A stretch of 64,000 nt of DNA from Methanoperedens sp041648475 (GCA_041648475.1 JBAZOV010000010.1:1-64000), one strand, 5' to 3'; shown: positions 45,799 through 55,579, counted from the first letter of the stretch. Numbers and translations: made by a program. The notes: a model not told the origin generated them from the sequence alone.

Positions 45799-46491
45799 AT
45801 GGCAGGATATACTTTTATTCTTGACAGGGACGAATTAAACCAAATGCTTGGCGGCGGTTTCCCTAAAGGTTCATTTATTATGATCGATGGTCCAAGCGGA
45901 AGCGGAAAAAGCGCCCTTTGCCAGAGATTCGCATTCGGACTTCTTGATAACAAAACAACTGTTACTCATGTATCCACCCAGCTGACAACCAAGAATTTCA
46001 TCCGCCAGATGAATTCCCTTGATTATCCTATCGGCATCAGGCTTCTAAAAGGAGAATTATTGTATATTCCTGTTTTTCCATTGTTGAAAGAATCCAAGCC
46101 CAGGATAGATTTTATCCAGCGTTTAATGAGTGCAGAAGTTCTATTTGAAAAGAACGTAATTATCATTGATACTCTTTCCGCTCTCATAAGATATGGCACG
46201 GATGCCGAGAAGAGCCTTGAACTCATTTCTTTTTTCAAAAAATTGACCGGTATGCAAAAAACCATTATTATCACAATGGACTGCACCGAAATGCCCCAAA
46301 ATGTAGTGAACGAATTTAAAGATGCGGCTGAAATATTAATAACACTGAAAATGCGCCAGATGGGAACTGAAATATTAAGGACTATGATGATAAATAAATA
46401 TTCACGTCCCGAGATCCAGGTTGCAGCAATGATAGGTTTCAAGGTCGAAGCGAAAAGCGGTGTTATGATAAACATTTCTGGAGTTTCATAA
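45799..46491 (+). CDS. flaH: Archaellum motor ATPase-like protein FlaH/ArlH
   Basis: 230-residue RecA-fold protein with Walker A G-P-S-G-S-G-K-S at 31-38 and a Walker B-like N-V-I-I-I-D-T strand. ArlH binds ATP and docks on ArlI in the cytosolic motor ring, probably regulating it. Length and motifs are typical. Tightly coupled to flaG upstream. Confidence 0.93.
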   Translation: MAGYTFILDRDELNQMLGGGFPKGSFIMIDGPSGSGKSALCQRFAFGLLDNKTTVTHVSTQLTTKNFIRQMNSLDYPIGIRLLKGELLYIPVFPLLKESKPRIDFIQRLMSAEVLFEKNVIIIDTLSALIRYGTDAEKSLELISFFKKLTGMQKTIIITMDCTEMPQNVVNEFKDAAEILITLKMRQMGTEILRTMMINKYSRPEIQVAAMIGFKVEAKSGVMINISGVS

Positions 46492-46505
46492 GGGAGGGGG
46501 TCATC

Positions 46506-48137
46506 ATGGATGATAAATTCGAAGAAGCCATGAAAAGAAATCCGCATCTAGCTGAATATGTGGAGAACTGCAAAAAAGAAAGCGGTGTTATGCCGGACTT
46601 TTTTCCCAAGTTATCCCGTGATATTACAGATATCCCTGTCCTGAATATCATTTATCCGGTGGGGGATCCGATATTTATCCACCTGAAGGGAGATAAAGTA
46701 TCAAGGACAACCGCATATATAGCAATTGAGCCTGCCTTATTGCCAGAGGAATCAAAAAAATATAAGCTGATAATGGATTCGATCCTTGAAAAAGCCGCAG
46801 ATGAAATTGTTCCTGAGAACGAAGACCAGTTACGAAAGTTAATAATGAAACTGTTTAATGAATCCGTGCAGATCCAGGGCAGTTTTGCGCCGACAAGTAT
46901 ATTAGACAAGCTTCTTGGTGTAAAGCTTGTTTCCTTATCCCAGCTGGAATATGATAAAATATCTTATTTCCTGGACAGGGATATTATTGGCCAGGGTCCG
47001 ATAGAGCCGTTGATAAGAGATCCCTATCTTGAGGATATTCACAGTATAGGAGTAAGCGGGGTTTATATTGTGCATAAGATACTGGCGATGCTCACGACCA
47101 ATCTTTCCTTTGGCAGTGCGGAATACTTGAGCCGCTGGCTTCATACCATGGGTGAGCGTATCGGCAAGCCTGTGAGTGATGCGCGTCCCATAATCGACGG
47201 GTCTCTTACTGATGGCACAAGGATCGCTGCTATTTACAGCACTGATGTTAGTAAAAGAGGTTCCAGTTTCACCATGAGAAAATTCATGGAAATTCCGGCA
47301 AGCATTCCCCAGCTTATAAAGTGGGGAAGTGTTGATGCTAACCTGTGTGCCTACCTGTGGCTTTTGCTTGAGAACCAGATGAGCATATTTTTCAGTGGTG
47401 AAACAGCAAGCGGAAAGACAACAATGCTTAACGCTGCATTGCCATTTATCAGCAGCAGATCAAAGATGTATACAGTAGAGGATACGGCTGAAGTACTTCC
47501 TCCACAGCCAGCATGGCAGCAATTGATCACAAGGCTGGATGGCCCGGTAGAATCGCAGGTTGATACATTCACTCTTCTTAAAGTAGCCCTGAGGTCAAGA
47601 CCAAACTATATCATTGTGGGTGAGATCAGGGGTGCTGAAGGGGCGGTGGCATTCCAGGCGATGCAGACAGGACATGCTGTTCTTGCCACATTCCATGCCT
47701 CATCGGTCAAGAAACTTCTCCAGCGCCTTACAGGGACACCCATCAATATCCCGCCAACATTTGCGGATAACCTCAATGCGGCTTTGATCCTCCAGGCAAT
47801 ATATCGGAAAGGCAAATATTTGCGAAGATGCACTTCGGTTGATGAAATTGAAGGGTATCTGGAAGAAGCGGGAGGTGTAATAACCCGTGCCGTTTTCGAG
47901 TGGGATTTTACCAATGACAAGCATCGGTTCAGGGGCATGAATAATAGTTTTCTCCTGGACAGGATAGCTGTGAAGCAGGGGTACGATGATAAGCGCCTGA
48001 TATATGATGAACTTTCACTGCGCGCAAAGATACTTACAAGGATGGTTGAAGAAAATATCCTGGATTATTATAAAGTAAGGGATATAATATGGGCTTTCCA
48101 GGACAGGGGTCTTGAAGGCATTCCTTTTGAGGTATGA
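46506..48137 (+). CDS. flaI: Archaellum motor/assembly ATPase FlaI/ArlI
   Basis: 543 residues, type IV-secretion-like ATPase. Walker A G-E-T-A-S-G-K-T near 298-305. V-E-D-T-A-E is the Asp-box-type segment and V-G-E-I-R-G-A-E the Walker B region. G-H-A-V-L-A-T-F-H-A is the His box. The N-terminal domain (~1-200) is the variable membrane-platform-binding part. Hydrolyses ATP for archaellin export and for rotation. A strong GGGAGGGGG ribosome-binding site lies 5' of the ATG. Confidence 0.95.
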   Translation: MDDKFEEAMKRNPHLAEYVENCKKESGVMPDFFPKLSRDITDIPVLNIIYPVGDPIFIHLKGDKVSRTTAYIAIEPALLPEESKKYKLIMDSILEKAADEIVPENEDQLRKLIMKLFNESVQIQGSFAPTSILDKLLGVKLVSLSQLEYDKISYFLDRDIIGQGPIEPLIRDPYLEDIHSIGVSGVYIVHKILAMLTTNLSFGSAEYLSRWLHTMGERIGKPVSDARPIIDGSLTDGTRIAAIYSTDVSKRGSSFTMRKFMEIPASIPQLIKWGSVDANLCAYLWLLLENQMSIFFSGETASGKTTMLNAALPFISSRSKMYTVEDTAEVLPPQPAWQQLITRLDGPVESQVDTFTLLKVALRSRPNYIIVGEIRGAEGAVAFQAMQTGHAVLATFHASSVKKLLQRLTGTPINIPPTFADNLNAALILQAIYRKGKYLRRCTSVDEIEGYLEEAGGVITRAVFEWDFTNDKHRFRGMNNSFLLDRIAVKQGYDDKRLIYDELSLRAKILTRMVEENILDYYKVRDIIWAFQDRGLEGIPFEV

Positions 48138-48140
48138 ACT

Positions 48141-49793
48141 ATGAATCCAAAAGTCATATTTCATTGCCTTGGAATGTCGCAACAAAATTATTTCAAAAAA
48201 TTTGTGATCCCTGTCCTTATCCTGGCAATTTTATTTCCTGTAATAATTATACTTCTTGTTCCCTCTATTTTACAAGGGGCCATGGTGATCGGGATTATAT
48301 TAGTCCCGCTGGCTCTTTTTTCCATTGTGATCATATACCCCATATCAAGTCTTGAAGGCAAAAAGAAAGATATTGATAATAATATGCATTATTATATAAC
48401 TCATATGGGAGTTCTTGCAACCTCCCAGATGTCAAGGATCGACCTGTTGCTGAAGCTGTCACATACTGAAGCGTATGGTTACCTGGCCAAAGAAACCGGA
48501 AGAATATATGCTCTTGTATTCTACTGGCATGTAAGTTTCCCTGTAGCATGCAGGTTCATAGGGAACAGGACGCCTTCGGTATTGTTTGCTGATTTTCTTG
48601 ACAGGCTGGCACATTCGGTGCAGGCAGGACAGCCATTTGAGGATTTCGTAATATCAGAACAAACAGTCGTCATGAACGATTTCGTGACAATGTACCAGGA
48701 CTCTTTAAATTCCATCGATATGGTAAAGGAAATGTTCGTTTCCATGTGCATGTCCCTTATTTTCATTGTCGCTTTTGCTATAATTATGCCCATAATTACA
48801 GGCGTGGATTCCATATTACTTCTTGGTGGCGCCATAGCCATATTTGTAGTAACGGAATTAGTCATATTGCTGTATGCAAGATCAAAAGTGCCTGCTGACA
48901 GGATATGGCATACTCTGAATATTGAGACTGTTGCTGACAGGAGAATTAAATGGTCAATGCCCGTTTCTTTATTTCTTTGTATGGTCGTAACAGGGGCTGT
49001 ATTGTTATTCACTCAACTTCCTACAACAATAATGTTCGCACTCTCACTAACACCCTTGTTACTGACTGGATTAATAGCCCGTCATGAAGAAGATAAAATA
49101 AAGCGATTTGATAATAATTTCGGCGCATTCATACGTTCTCTTGGCGGTGCGGCAGGAACAAGAAGCGGTCTTATCCTTGAATCATTAAAAGAATTGATCG
49201 GGCATGATTTCGGTCCTCTTTCGGGAAATATAAATAACCTGTATAAGAGACTTAAAACCAGGCTCAATACCGCGCGATCCTGGGAGCATTTTGCGGCAGG
49301 AACTGGAAGTAATCTAATAGAACGCTTTGCAACGATGTTCGTTGAAGGAACGAATGTCGGTGGAAAACCTACAGTTATCGGGGATATTATCAGTAAAAAT
49401 TTCATGGCTATCCTTTCAATGAGGAAATTGAGATACAGCAGCGCTTCAAGTCTTATAGGTGTGTTATACGGTATGACTGCGGGAATAGCGGCAACAATGT
49501 TCCTTGCCCTGTCCATAATAGCAATGCTTGCTAAACTATTCTCAAATGTATCCCTTCCTGAGATCGACATAGGGATATCGATAGCAGCAATAGGCGCCAG
49601 CAATATCCCCCTGATGACTTCAATGCTGATGGTAATGATGGTATGTCATTCATTGATATCTGCAATGCTTATCAGGGTTGTTGACGGCGGACATCATTTT
49701 AACACATATACTCATTTTGTGGGGCTTGTGTGGATATCAGCATTGACCGCGGAATTAACTTTGCAGGGAATGGGGCCGCTGTTGGGATTGTGA
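48141..49793 (+). CDS. flaJ: Archaellum membrane platform protein FlaJ/ArlJ
   Basis: 550 residues with two T2SSF-type halves and about nine hydrophobic segments. The first pair is near the N-terminus (V-I-P-V-L-I-L-A-I-L-F-P-V-I-I-I). Cytosolic loops carry charged helices that contact ArlI. It forms the membrane base on which the filament is assembled. Begins four bases after flaI and ends the motility operon. Confidence 0.95.
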   Translation: MNPKVIFHCLGMSQQNYFKKFVIPVLILAILFPVIIILLVPSILQGAMVIGIILVPLALFSIVIIYPISSLEGKKKDIDNNMHYYITHMGVLATSQMSRIDLLLKLSHTEAYGYLAKETGRIYALVFYWHVSFPVACRFIGNRTPSVLFADFLDRLAHSVQAGQPFEDFVISEQTVVMNDFVTMYQDSLNSIDMVKEMFVSMCMSLIFIVAFAIIMPIITGVDSILLLGGAIAIFVVTELVILLYARSKVPADRIWHTLNIETVADRRIKWSMPVSLFLCMVVTGAVLLFTQLPTTIMFALSLTPLLLTGLIARHEEDKIKRFDNNFGAFIRSLGGAAGTRSGLILESLKELIGHDFGPLSGNINNLYKRLKTRLNTARSWEHFAAGTGSNLIERFATMFVEGTNVGGKPTVIGDIISKNFMAILSMRKLRYSSASSLIGVLYGMTAGIAATMFLALSIIAMLAKLFSNVSLPEIDIGISIAAIGASNIPLMTSMLMVMMVCHSLISAMLIRVVDGGHHFNTYTHFVGLVWISALTAELTLQGMGPLLGL

Positions 49794-49803
49794 TTTTGTT
49801 GTA

Positions 49804-49831
49804 TCACACAAATATCACACCTTTGTTTATA
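49804..49831 (+). promoter_or_regulatory. cheY operon promoter with paired TCACAC element
   Basis: TCACAC at 49804-49809 and 49815-49820 (11-bp spacing) runs into CTTTGTTTATA at 49821-49831. The geometry and the 11-base TATA-containing sequence are identical to those at 42435-42462 before flaB1. Expected transcription start is ~49852-49857, right at the ATG of cheY. Confidence 0.7.
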
Positions 49832-49857
49832 GAGGTGTGGTTGGAATTAACCTGTAT

Positions 49858-50214
49858 ATGGCTGGAAAAATATTGCTAATAGATGATGCAGCATTCATGA
49901 GAATGATGCTTAAAAAAATAATTGCACCGACTGGAAATGAAGTTGTTGAAGCAGTCGATGGTTCAGACGGGGTAGCCAAATATAAGGAACAAAAACCAAA
50001 TCTTGTATTCCTGGATGTGGTAATGCCAAATCTGGACGGGATTGAATGTTTAAAACAGATAATGGCACATGACACTAATGCGAAAGTAATTATGTGCAGC
50101 TCGATCGGGCAGCAGACAGTGGTGAATGATGCGATCAAAATTGGCGCAAGGGATTTTATTATAAAGCCATTTGATGCTGCAAAAGTATTGGAAGCAGTTT
50201 CCAAGAATCTTTAA
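49858..50214 (+). CDS. cheY: Chemotaxis response regulator CheY
   Basis: 118 residues. Start chosen at 49858: the in-frame GTG at 49837 lies only a few bases after the TATA box (49826-49831), so it would precede the expected transcript start. A leaderless ATG at 49858 fits. Complete receiver: D9/D10, phosphoacceptor D53 (F-L-D-V-V-M-P), Ser81/82 and K103 (I-I-K-P-F). In archaea phospho-CheY acts on the archaellum motor through CheF and other adaptors, which are not seen in this window. Confidence 0.93.
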   Translation: MAGKILLIDDAAFMRMMLKKIIAPTGNEVVEAVDGSDGVAKYKEQKPNLVFLDVVMPNLDGIECLKQIMAHDTNAKVIMCSSIGQQTVVNDAIKIGARDFIIKPFDAAKVLEAVSKNL

Positions 50215-50226
50215 TCGGGTCAACGT

Positions 50227-51279
50227 ATGCCCCGAATAAAAGTGCTTGTCGTGGATGATTCTGCTTTTATGCGTAAGATCATCACTGATATTCTAGCCTC
50301 ATCGTCCGAAATAGAAGTAATTGGCAAGGCGAAAAACGGGCAGGAAGCAATAGAAAAGGTCACCCAGCTTCGACCAGATGTAGTAACTATGGATATAGAA
50401 ATGCCAGTTCTTGGTGGTTTGCAGGCCCTGGGTTATATAATGAGTGAGTGTCCCACTCGCGTAATAATGCTTACAGCGGCAGAATCAAAACACGGGGATC
50501 TCACAATGACGGCTTTTCAGTATGGTGCGGTTGATTTCATTCAAAAACCTTCGGGAAGTATAAGTCTTGACATGGAAAAGATAAAAGATGACCTTATACG
50601 GAAAGTGTTAGCAGCTGCGCATGTTGATATTCATAAACTTGTTTTCATTGAGGAAAAATTGATAAAAAAGGAGAAAATAGCTCCTATCCAAAAAATCAGG
50701 ACAAAAAAAATCGTGATAATAGGCACATCTACAGGCGGCCCCAGGGCTTTGCAGCAGGTCATACCTCTTTTACCAGGTGATTTCAGGGTTCCGATACTTG
50801 TCGTTCAGCATATGCCCGCCGGATTCACAAAATCCCTTGCAGAGAGGCTGAATTCCCAATCCCTGTTGCGGGTCAGGGAAGCTGAAGAAGGGGATATTAT
50901 CCAAACCGGGACGGTTTTAATTGCGCCGGGGGACTTTCATATGGTAGTAAAGCAGCAAAAAATAGACGGTGAACTCAGGGAGGTAATCGGGCTCACAAAG
51001 GGGGAAAGAGTACAGGGAGTACGGCCTTCTGTTGATGTTCTTCTTGAGTCGGTTGCGAAAATTTACGGACAGAATTCAATTGGTGTAATTCTTACTGGAA
51101 TGGGTTCTGATGGTTCTGATGGTATAAAGAAACTCAAGTTGGCGGGTGGAAAAGTGATCGCTGAGGATGAATCAACATGCGTGGTGTATGGTATGCCCAG
51201 GTCTGTGATCGAACAAAAACTGGCCGATTATATTTTACCAATACATAAAATTGCCCAGATCATAACGGAAATCGCTTAG
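50227..51279 (+). CDS. cheB: Chemotaxis methylesterase/deamidase CheB
   Basis: 350 residues. The N-terminal receiver (D10/D11, D56) controls the C-terminal methylesterase with catalytic S168 (G-T-S-T-G-G), H195 (Q-H-M-P-A-G-F) and D295 (G-M-G-S-D-G). Removes methyl groups from chemoreceptors to reset sensitivity, opposing CheR. Twelve bases after cheY. Confidence 0.95.
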   Translation: MPRIKVLVVDDSAFMRKIITDILASSSEIEVIGKAKNGQEAIEKVTQLRPDVVTMDIEMPVLGGLQALGYIMSECPTRVIMLTAAESKHGDLTMTAFQYGAVDFIQKPSGSISLDMEKIKDDLIRKVLAAAHVDIHKLVFIEEKLIKKEKIAPIQKIRTKKIVIIGTSTGGPRALQQVIPLLPGDFRVPILVVQHMPAGFTKSLAERLNSQSLLRVREAEEGDIIQTGTVLIAPGDFHMVVKQQKIDGELREVIGLTKGERVQGVRPSVDVLLESVAKIYGQNSIGVILTGMGSDGSDGIKKLKLAGGKVIAEDESTCVVYGMPRSVIEQKLADYILPIHKIAQIITEIA

Positions 51280-51290
51280 AGGATATAATT

Positions 51291-53267
51291 ATGGATGATA
51301 TGTCTGAATATAAAGAAATGTATGCGGTTGAATCCGCGGAACACCTTCAATCAATGAATGAGGCACTTTTGAGTCTTGAGAAAGACCCGAAAAACAGTGA
51401 AACTATAAACGTGATGTTCAGGGCAGCCCATACTCTCAAAGGCATGTCTGCTACCATGGGTTATTCCAATATCAAAGAGCTCACGCATAATATGGAAAAC
51501 CTGATGGACAGGGTGCGAAAAAATGAAATTACACTTGATTCCTCCTCAATAGATGTCCTTTTTGAATGTCTTGATGCCCTTGAAAAAATGGTTGAAAACC
51601 CGGAAAAATCCTCTGAATTTGACGTCTCTGATCTTATCACAAAAATATCAAAATCAGAAGGGAAAGAACCTGCATTGGATTTATCTAAAAAGGAGCAAGC
51701 CGGTTCAATTGGGAATATTACAGATCATGAAATAGCAAGTGACGCTTCACCTTCTGAAAAACCAGAAATCGCAAAGATATTGGAAAAATCTGAAACCGGA
51801 TGCAATATTTTTGAAGTATCGGTAACGCTTCATGAATCATGCATGCTCAAGTCTGCCCGGTCAACCGTAGTAATGAGAAACTTATCAGAACTTGGCGAGA
51901 TCCTTGAGACAAATCCACCAGTCAAAGACCTCGAGGATGAGAAGTTCGACCGGGAATTCAAGTTAATCATTTCAACAAAGGAAGATGCCAAAAAAATAGA
52001 AGATGCTGCTAAAAAAGTATCCGAGATATCAAAAGTTGAGGTAAAACCTCATATAGGCGGGAAGGAGAAAATAAAGGCCGAGGATAAAACATGCACGACC
52101 GAAGGCAGCAAGACATCGATAAAAAGCGTACAGAGCGTGCGGGTAAGCATAGAACGTCTCGATTCACTGATGAACCTTGTAGGAGAACTGATCATAAACA
52201 AGATACGATTGATGCAGCTTGCAAGCACACATAAATTGGATGTTCTTGAAGAGACGCTTGCAAGTCTTAACCGCCTTACGAACGACCTGCAAGAGGAGAT
52301 AATGGCATCAAGGATGGTGCCTATCGAGCAGATATTTAACAGGTTCCCAAGAATGATAAGGGATCTTGCGAAAAAAGAGGAAAAAGATATTGATCTTGTT
52401 TTGGAGGGCGGGGATATTGAACTTGACCGCACTGTGCTTGATGAGATAGGTGATCCGCTTGTTCATATCCTGAGAAATTGCGTAGATCATGGTATAGAAT
52501 TACCCCAAGTCAGGAAACAATGCGGTAAGAAACCCAAAGGAACAATAATATTGACCGCGCGGCGTGAGAAAAACCATGTAGTCATTGAGGCCAAGGATGA
52601 TGGTAAAGGGATCGATCCGCAAAAAATGAGGGATTCAGCAGTAAAGAAGGGATTAATGTCCCAGGAAGAGGCAGCCAAACTTTCAGATACAGAAGCCATA
52701 AACCTCTCATTCCTGCCAGGATTTAGCACTGCTGAGAAAGTCACTGATATTTCAGGACGTGGAGTTGGGATGGATGTCGTGAGGACTAAGATAGGCGGCA
52801 TGGGGGGTTCAATTAAACTTGATTCTATCGTAGGAAAAGGAACAACTATCAAACTCAAGCTTCCATTAACTGTCGCAATTATCCATTCGCTGATGGTAAA
52901 AGTGGGAACGGATATCTATGCGATACCAATTACCAATGTAATAAGAGACCTGTCAATCAAAAAGGAGCAAATAAAGACAATAAAAGGCGAAGAAGTGATA
53001 TTAATCCGGGGTGAAGTCCTTCCTCTGGTGCGGCTGCATAAGCTCTTTGACATAAAAAGCAATGGTTCAAACGAACTCCTCGTAGTGGTCGTGGAACGCG
53101 CAGGAAATAACATCGGACTTGTTGTTGACCAGGTTATCGGACAGCAGGAAGTTATTATAAAGAACCTTGATAATAATATATTAAAAGGCGTAAAAGGATT
53201 TGCAGGCGCTACAATACTGGGTGACGGCAACGTGGCGTTGATACTTGATGTGGGGACATTACTATGA
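51291..53267 (+). CDS. cheA: Chemotaxis histidine kinase CheA
   Basis: 658 residues. HPt domain with phospho-accepting H47 (R-A-A-H-T-L-K-G-M), a P2-like region (~170-260), dimerisation helices (~285-350), HATPase with V-D-H-G-I-E, D-D-G-K-G-I-D and G-R-G-V-G-M-D-V-V, and a C-terminal CheW-like domain. Phosphorylates CheY and CheB. No separate cheW is visible here. Its stop overlaps the cheR start (ATGA). Confidence 0.95.
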   Translation: MDDMSEYKEMYAVESAEHLQSMNEALLSLEKDPKNSETINVMFRAAHTLKGMSATMGYSNIKELTHNMENLMDRVRKNEITLDSSSIDVLFECLDALEKMVENPEKSSEFDVSDLITKISKSEGKEPALDLSKKEQAGSIGNITDHEIASDASPSEKPEIAKILEKSETGCNIFEVSVTLHESCMLKSARSTVVMRNLSELGEILETNPPVKDLEDEKFDREFKLIISTKEDAKKIEDAAKKVSEISKVEVKPHIGGKEKIKAEDKTCTTEGSKTSIKSVQSVRVSIERLDSLMNLVGELIINKIRLMQLASTHKLDVLEETLASLNRLTNDLQEEIMASRMVPIEQIFNRFPRMIRDLAKKEEKDIDLVLEGGDIELDRTVLDEIGDPLVHILRNCVDHGIELPQVRKQCGKKPKGTIILTARREKNHVVIEAKDDGKGIDPQKMRDSAVKKGLMSQEEAAKLSDTEAINLSFLPGFSTAEKVTDISGRGVGMDVVRTKIGGMGGSIKLDSIVGKGTTIKLKLPLTVAIIHSLMVKVGTDIYAIPITNVIRDLSIKKEQIKTIKGEEVILIRGEVLPLVRLHKLFDIKSNGSNELLVVVVERAGNNIGLVVDQVIGQQEVIIKNLDNNILKGVKGFAGATILGDGNVALILDVGTLL

Positions 53268-54124
53268 TGAATTTAACAACACAGGCAACTGGTTTAACAA
53301 CTAGTATACATGAAGATGAAACTGAATTTACAGAATTGAAGACGATCATTAAACGAAAAATAGGGTTCAATTGTGAAGACTACAAACAGGCGCATTTAAA
53401 AAGACGGCTGGCTGTGAGGCTTCGAGTTACAAAATCAAACTCCTATAAGGAATATTCTGATATACTTTTAAAAAACGCCGAAGAAGAAAAGCAATTAAAA
53501 GAAACCTTGACAGTAAATGTCACAGAATTGTTCAGGAATCCGGAAATGTATGAATCTGTCAGGATAAATGTGCTGCCGGAATTGATAAAAAGCAAGGGCG
53601 AGAACCGGGTATTAAAGATATGGAGCGCAGGATGCTCAAACGGGGAAGAAGCAAGTTCTATCGCCATAATGCTAAGAGAATTTCTGGGGGCATCTTTTAA
53701 GAGATATAATATTTCTATCCAATGTACGGACATCGATGAAGATTCTCTGGCAAAAGCAGAAAAGGCAACATTTACTACTAAATCACTTGAAAAAATAAGT
53801 GCGGACAGGGTTGATCGGTTTTTTGTTAAGAATGATAACAGTTACACGCTAAATGATGAGCTAAGGAAGCTCTTAAAAGTGAAACGGCACGATATGATCT
53901 CAGGCCCGAAAATGTCAGGTTTTGACCTGATATATTGCAGGAATGTCACAATATATTTTGAGCAAAAATTACAGGAAGTTTTGTACCAGAATTTCTATAA
54001 TGCATTAAATGAAGGGGGATATTTTGTCATGGGAAAGACTGAATCCTTAGTCGGACCCGCGGGGCGCATGTTTAAAGCTGTTGACCTGAAAGAAAGAATA
54101 TACCAGAGAAAGGAGAAATTATGA
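53264..54124 (+). CDS. cheR: Chemoreceptor methyltransferase CheR
   Basis: 286 residues. An N-terminal helical domain is followed by a SAM methyltransferase with I-W-S-A-G-C-S-N-G-E-E and D-L-I-Y-C-R-N-V-T-I-Y-F. Methylates glutamates on chemoreceptors. Four-base overlaps with cheA before and cheC after show translational coupling. Confidence 0.95.
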   Translation: MMNLTTQATGLTTSIHEDETEFTELKTIIKRKIGFNCEDYKQAHLKRRLAVRLRVTKSNSYKEYSDILLKNAEEEKQLKETLTVNVTELFRNPEMYESVRINVLPELIKSKGENRVLKIWSAGCSNGEEASSIAIMLREFLGASFKRYNISIQCTDIDEDSLAKAEKATFTTKSLEKISADRVDRFFVKNDNSYTLNDELRKLLKVKRHDMISGPKMSGFDLIYCRNVTIYFEQKLQEVLYQNFYNALNEGGYFVMGKTESLVGPAGRMFKAVDLKERIYQRKEKL

Positions 54125-54732
54125 CGAATGGAAAAACGCTTACGGATTTTCAAAAAGATGCGCTAACAGAAGTGGGGAATATCGGGATAGGACATGCTAC
54201 AACTTCTCTTTCCCAGATGGTTAATAAAAAGGTATGGATATCTATCCCTGATATGAAACTGCTTCCTTTGATTGAAGTGCCGGCACTGGTAAAAAATGAA
54301 GATCCGGTAGTCGGAGTTATACTTCAACTCACAGGCGATGCAAAGGGATTTCTCTTGCTATTGCTGTCAAAAACCACTGCAAAAATGTTGATCAAATTAA
54401 TAATTGGTGAATCCGATGAGACAAAAGGATTTGATGAAATGGAAGTATCTGTCCTAAAGGAACTGGCAAATATTATGGGAGGCACATATATAAGCGCTCT
54501 TTCAAATTTCCTTTCTATAAAGATAGGGCTTTCCGTCCCTTCACAGGCATATGACATGTCAGATGCAATTATTGACCAGGTATTGGGTCTTATGAGTCCG
54601 GATGTCAATGATGTGTTGTTCCTTAAAACAGAATTTACTATTAATGAAGAAAAGATCGATGGTAAAATACTGATATTTACAGACGCAGATTCTCTAAAAA
54701 ATATGCTTGATGCCATCAACAAGCTGGTTTAG
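54121..54732 (+). CDS. cheC: CheY-phosphatase CheC
   Basis: 203 residues. Two active-site-like segments of the CheC/FliY type are present: a first one around D-A-L-T-E-V-G-N-I-G-I-G-H and a second one around E-L-A-N-I-M-G-G-T-Y. CheC dephosphorylates CheY and binds CheD. Last gene of the cheY-B-A-R-C block. Confidence 0.93.
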   Translation: MTNGKTLTDFQKDALTEVGNIGIGHATTSLSQMVNKKVWISIPDMKLLPLIEVPALVKNEDPVVGVILQLTGDAKGFLLLLLSKTTAKMLIKLIIGESDETKGFDEMEVSVLKELANIMGGTYISALSNFLSIKIGLSVPSQAYDMSDAIIDQVLGLMSPDVNDVLFLKTEFTINEEKIDGKILIFTDADSLKNMLDAINKLV

Positions 54733-54819
54733 CGGCAGGGAGTTATATTTTTTTATAAATTGGTTGGATGCTAAGCGGTTTAAGTCTATGATTATAATAA
54801 ACATAATAACAAAGATAGC

Positions 54820-54825
54820 TTTATA
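54820..54825 (+). promoter_or_regulatory. TATA box of cheD
   Basis: TTTATA lies 28-33 bases before the cheD ATG, so the transcript probably starts at or very near the start codon. No paired TCACAC element is present, unlike the cheY promoter. Confidence 0.5.
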
Positions 54826-54852
54826 CCCTGTCTAAGTAATATGGAATAGAAT

Positions 54853-55341
54853 ATGGATACAAATCAAGAAAAAATAATTATAGGAATTGCGGATTATGTT
54901 GTTATCCATAACCCGGCGGTTCTTGTGACTATAGGGCTTGGCTCTTGTGTAGGGATCTCAATTCGCGATCCTGTAGCAAGATTCGGTGGCATGGCACACA
55001 TTCTTCTCCCCAGCATCAAGGAATCGAATAATAAGGATAAACCTTTGAAATTTGCTGATTCAGCTATCGAGATAGTAGTTGATAGCCTGCTCAAGAAAGG
55101 ATGCGCAAAAACCAGGTTAGAAGCAAAAATAGCTGGCGGGGCAAGTATGTTCAGTTTTGGCACTAATACTATGAATATCGGGGAAAGAAATGTTGAAGCT
55201 GTAAAACAAAAACTAAAAGAAATGAATATCCCGTTACTGGCAAGCGATACTGGCTCAAATTACGGGAGGACGATCGAATTCAATATCGCCACAGGTGTCA
55301 TGTCAGTAAAAAGCGCTTTTAATGGAATTAAAGAGATTTAG
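54853..55341 (+). CDS. cheD: Chemoreceptor glutamine deamidase CheD
   Basis: 162 residues. G-L-G-S-C-V-G-I carries the catalytic Cys and G-G-M-A-H-I-L-L-P the His. Deamidates receptor glutamines and partners CheC. Separated from cheC by 120 bases and given its own TATA box, so it can be expressed independently of the main che operon. Confidence 0.95.
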   Translation: MDTNQEKIIIGIADYVVIHNPAVLVTIGLGSCVGISIRDPVARFGGMAHILLPSIKESNNKDKPLKFADSAIEIVVDSLLKKGCAKTRLEAKIAGGASMFSFGTNTMNIGERNVEAVKQKLKEMNIPLLASDTGSNYGRTIEFNIATGVMSVKSAFNGIKEI

Positions 55342-55384
55342 TCTTGTAATGCTTAAATAGTAAATGTAATCATATGCTTACAAT

Positions 55385-55579
55385 ATGGAAACCAACCGAT
55401 CGGATTTCTTGAAGCATGCTGCAAGACATTTATTAAGGGAGGAAGCTCCTGAAATACCTGATTTGATCATGAGATTACAGTTACAGGCAAGAGATAAACA
55501 TATTTCTAAAGATAAAGTACTAAAAGATATTCGTAATGTGCGTCATCAACTCTATTCGGAGTCGTTTAGCGATGAATAA
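55385..55579 (+). CDS. Small charged hypothetical protein
   Basis: 64 residues, highly charged and predicted helical (H-L-L-R-E-E-A-P-E-I-P-D-L ... D-K-V-L-K-D-I-R-N-V-R-H-Q-L). Not recognised. An A/T box (TTAAATAG, ~55351-55358) sits about 30 bases before the ATG, which fits a leaderless transcript and supports the start. No domain or neighbour suggests a function. It may be a small regulator, or the last member of the taxis region. Confidence 0.55.
   Translation: METNRSDFLKHAARHLLREEAPEIPDLIMRLQLQARDKHISKDKVLKDIRNVRHQLYSESFSDE

Noticed and set aside
49837..49857. GTG start for CheY at 49837
   Set aside because: It lies only a few bases after the TATA box and so upstream of the expected transcript start; the ATG at 49858 gives a normal CheY N-terminus.
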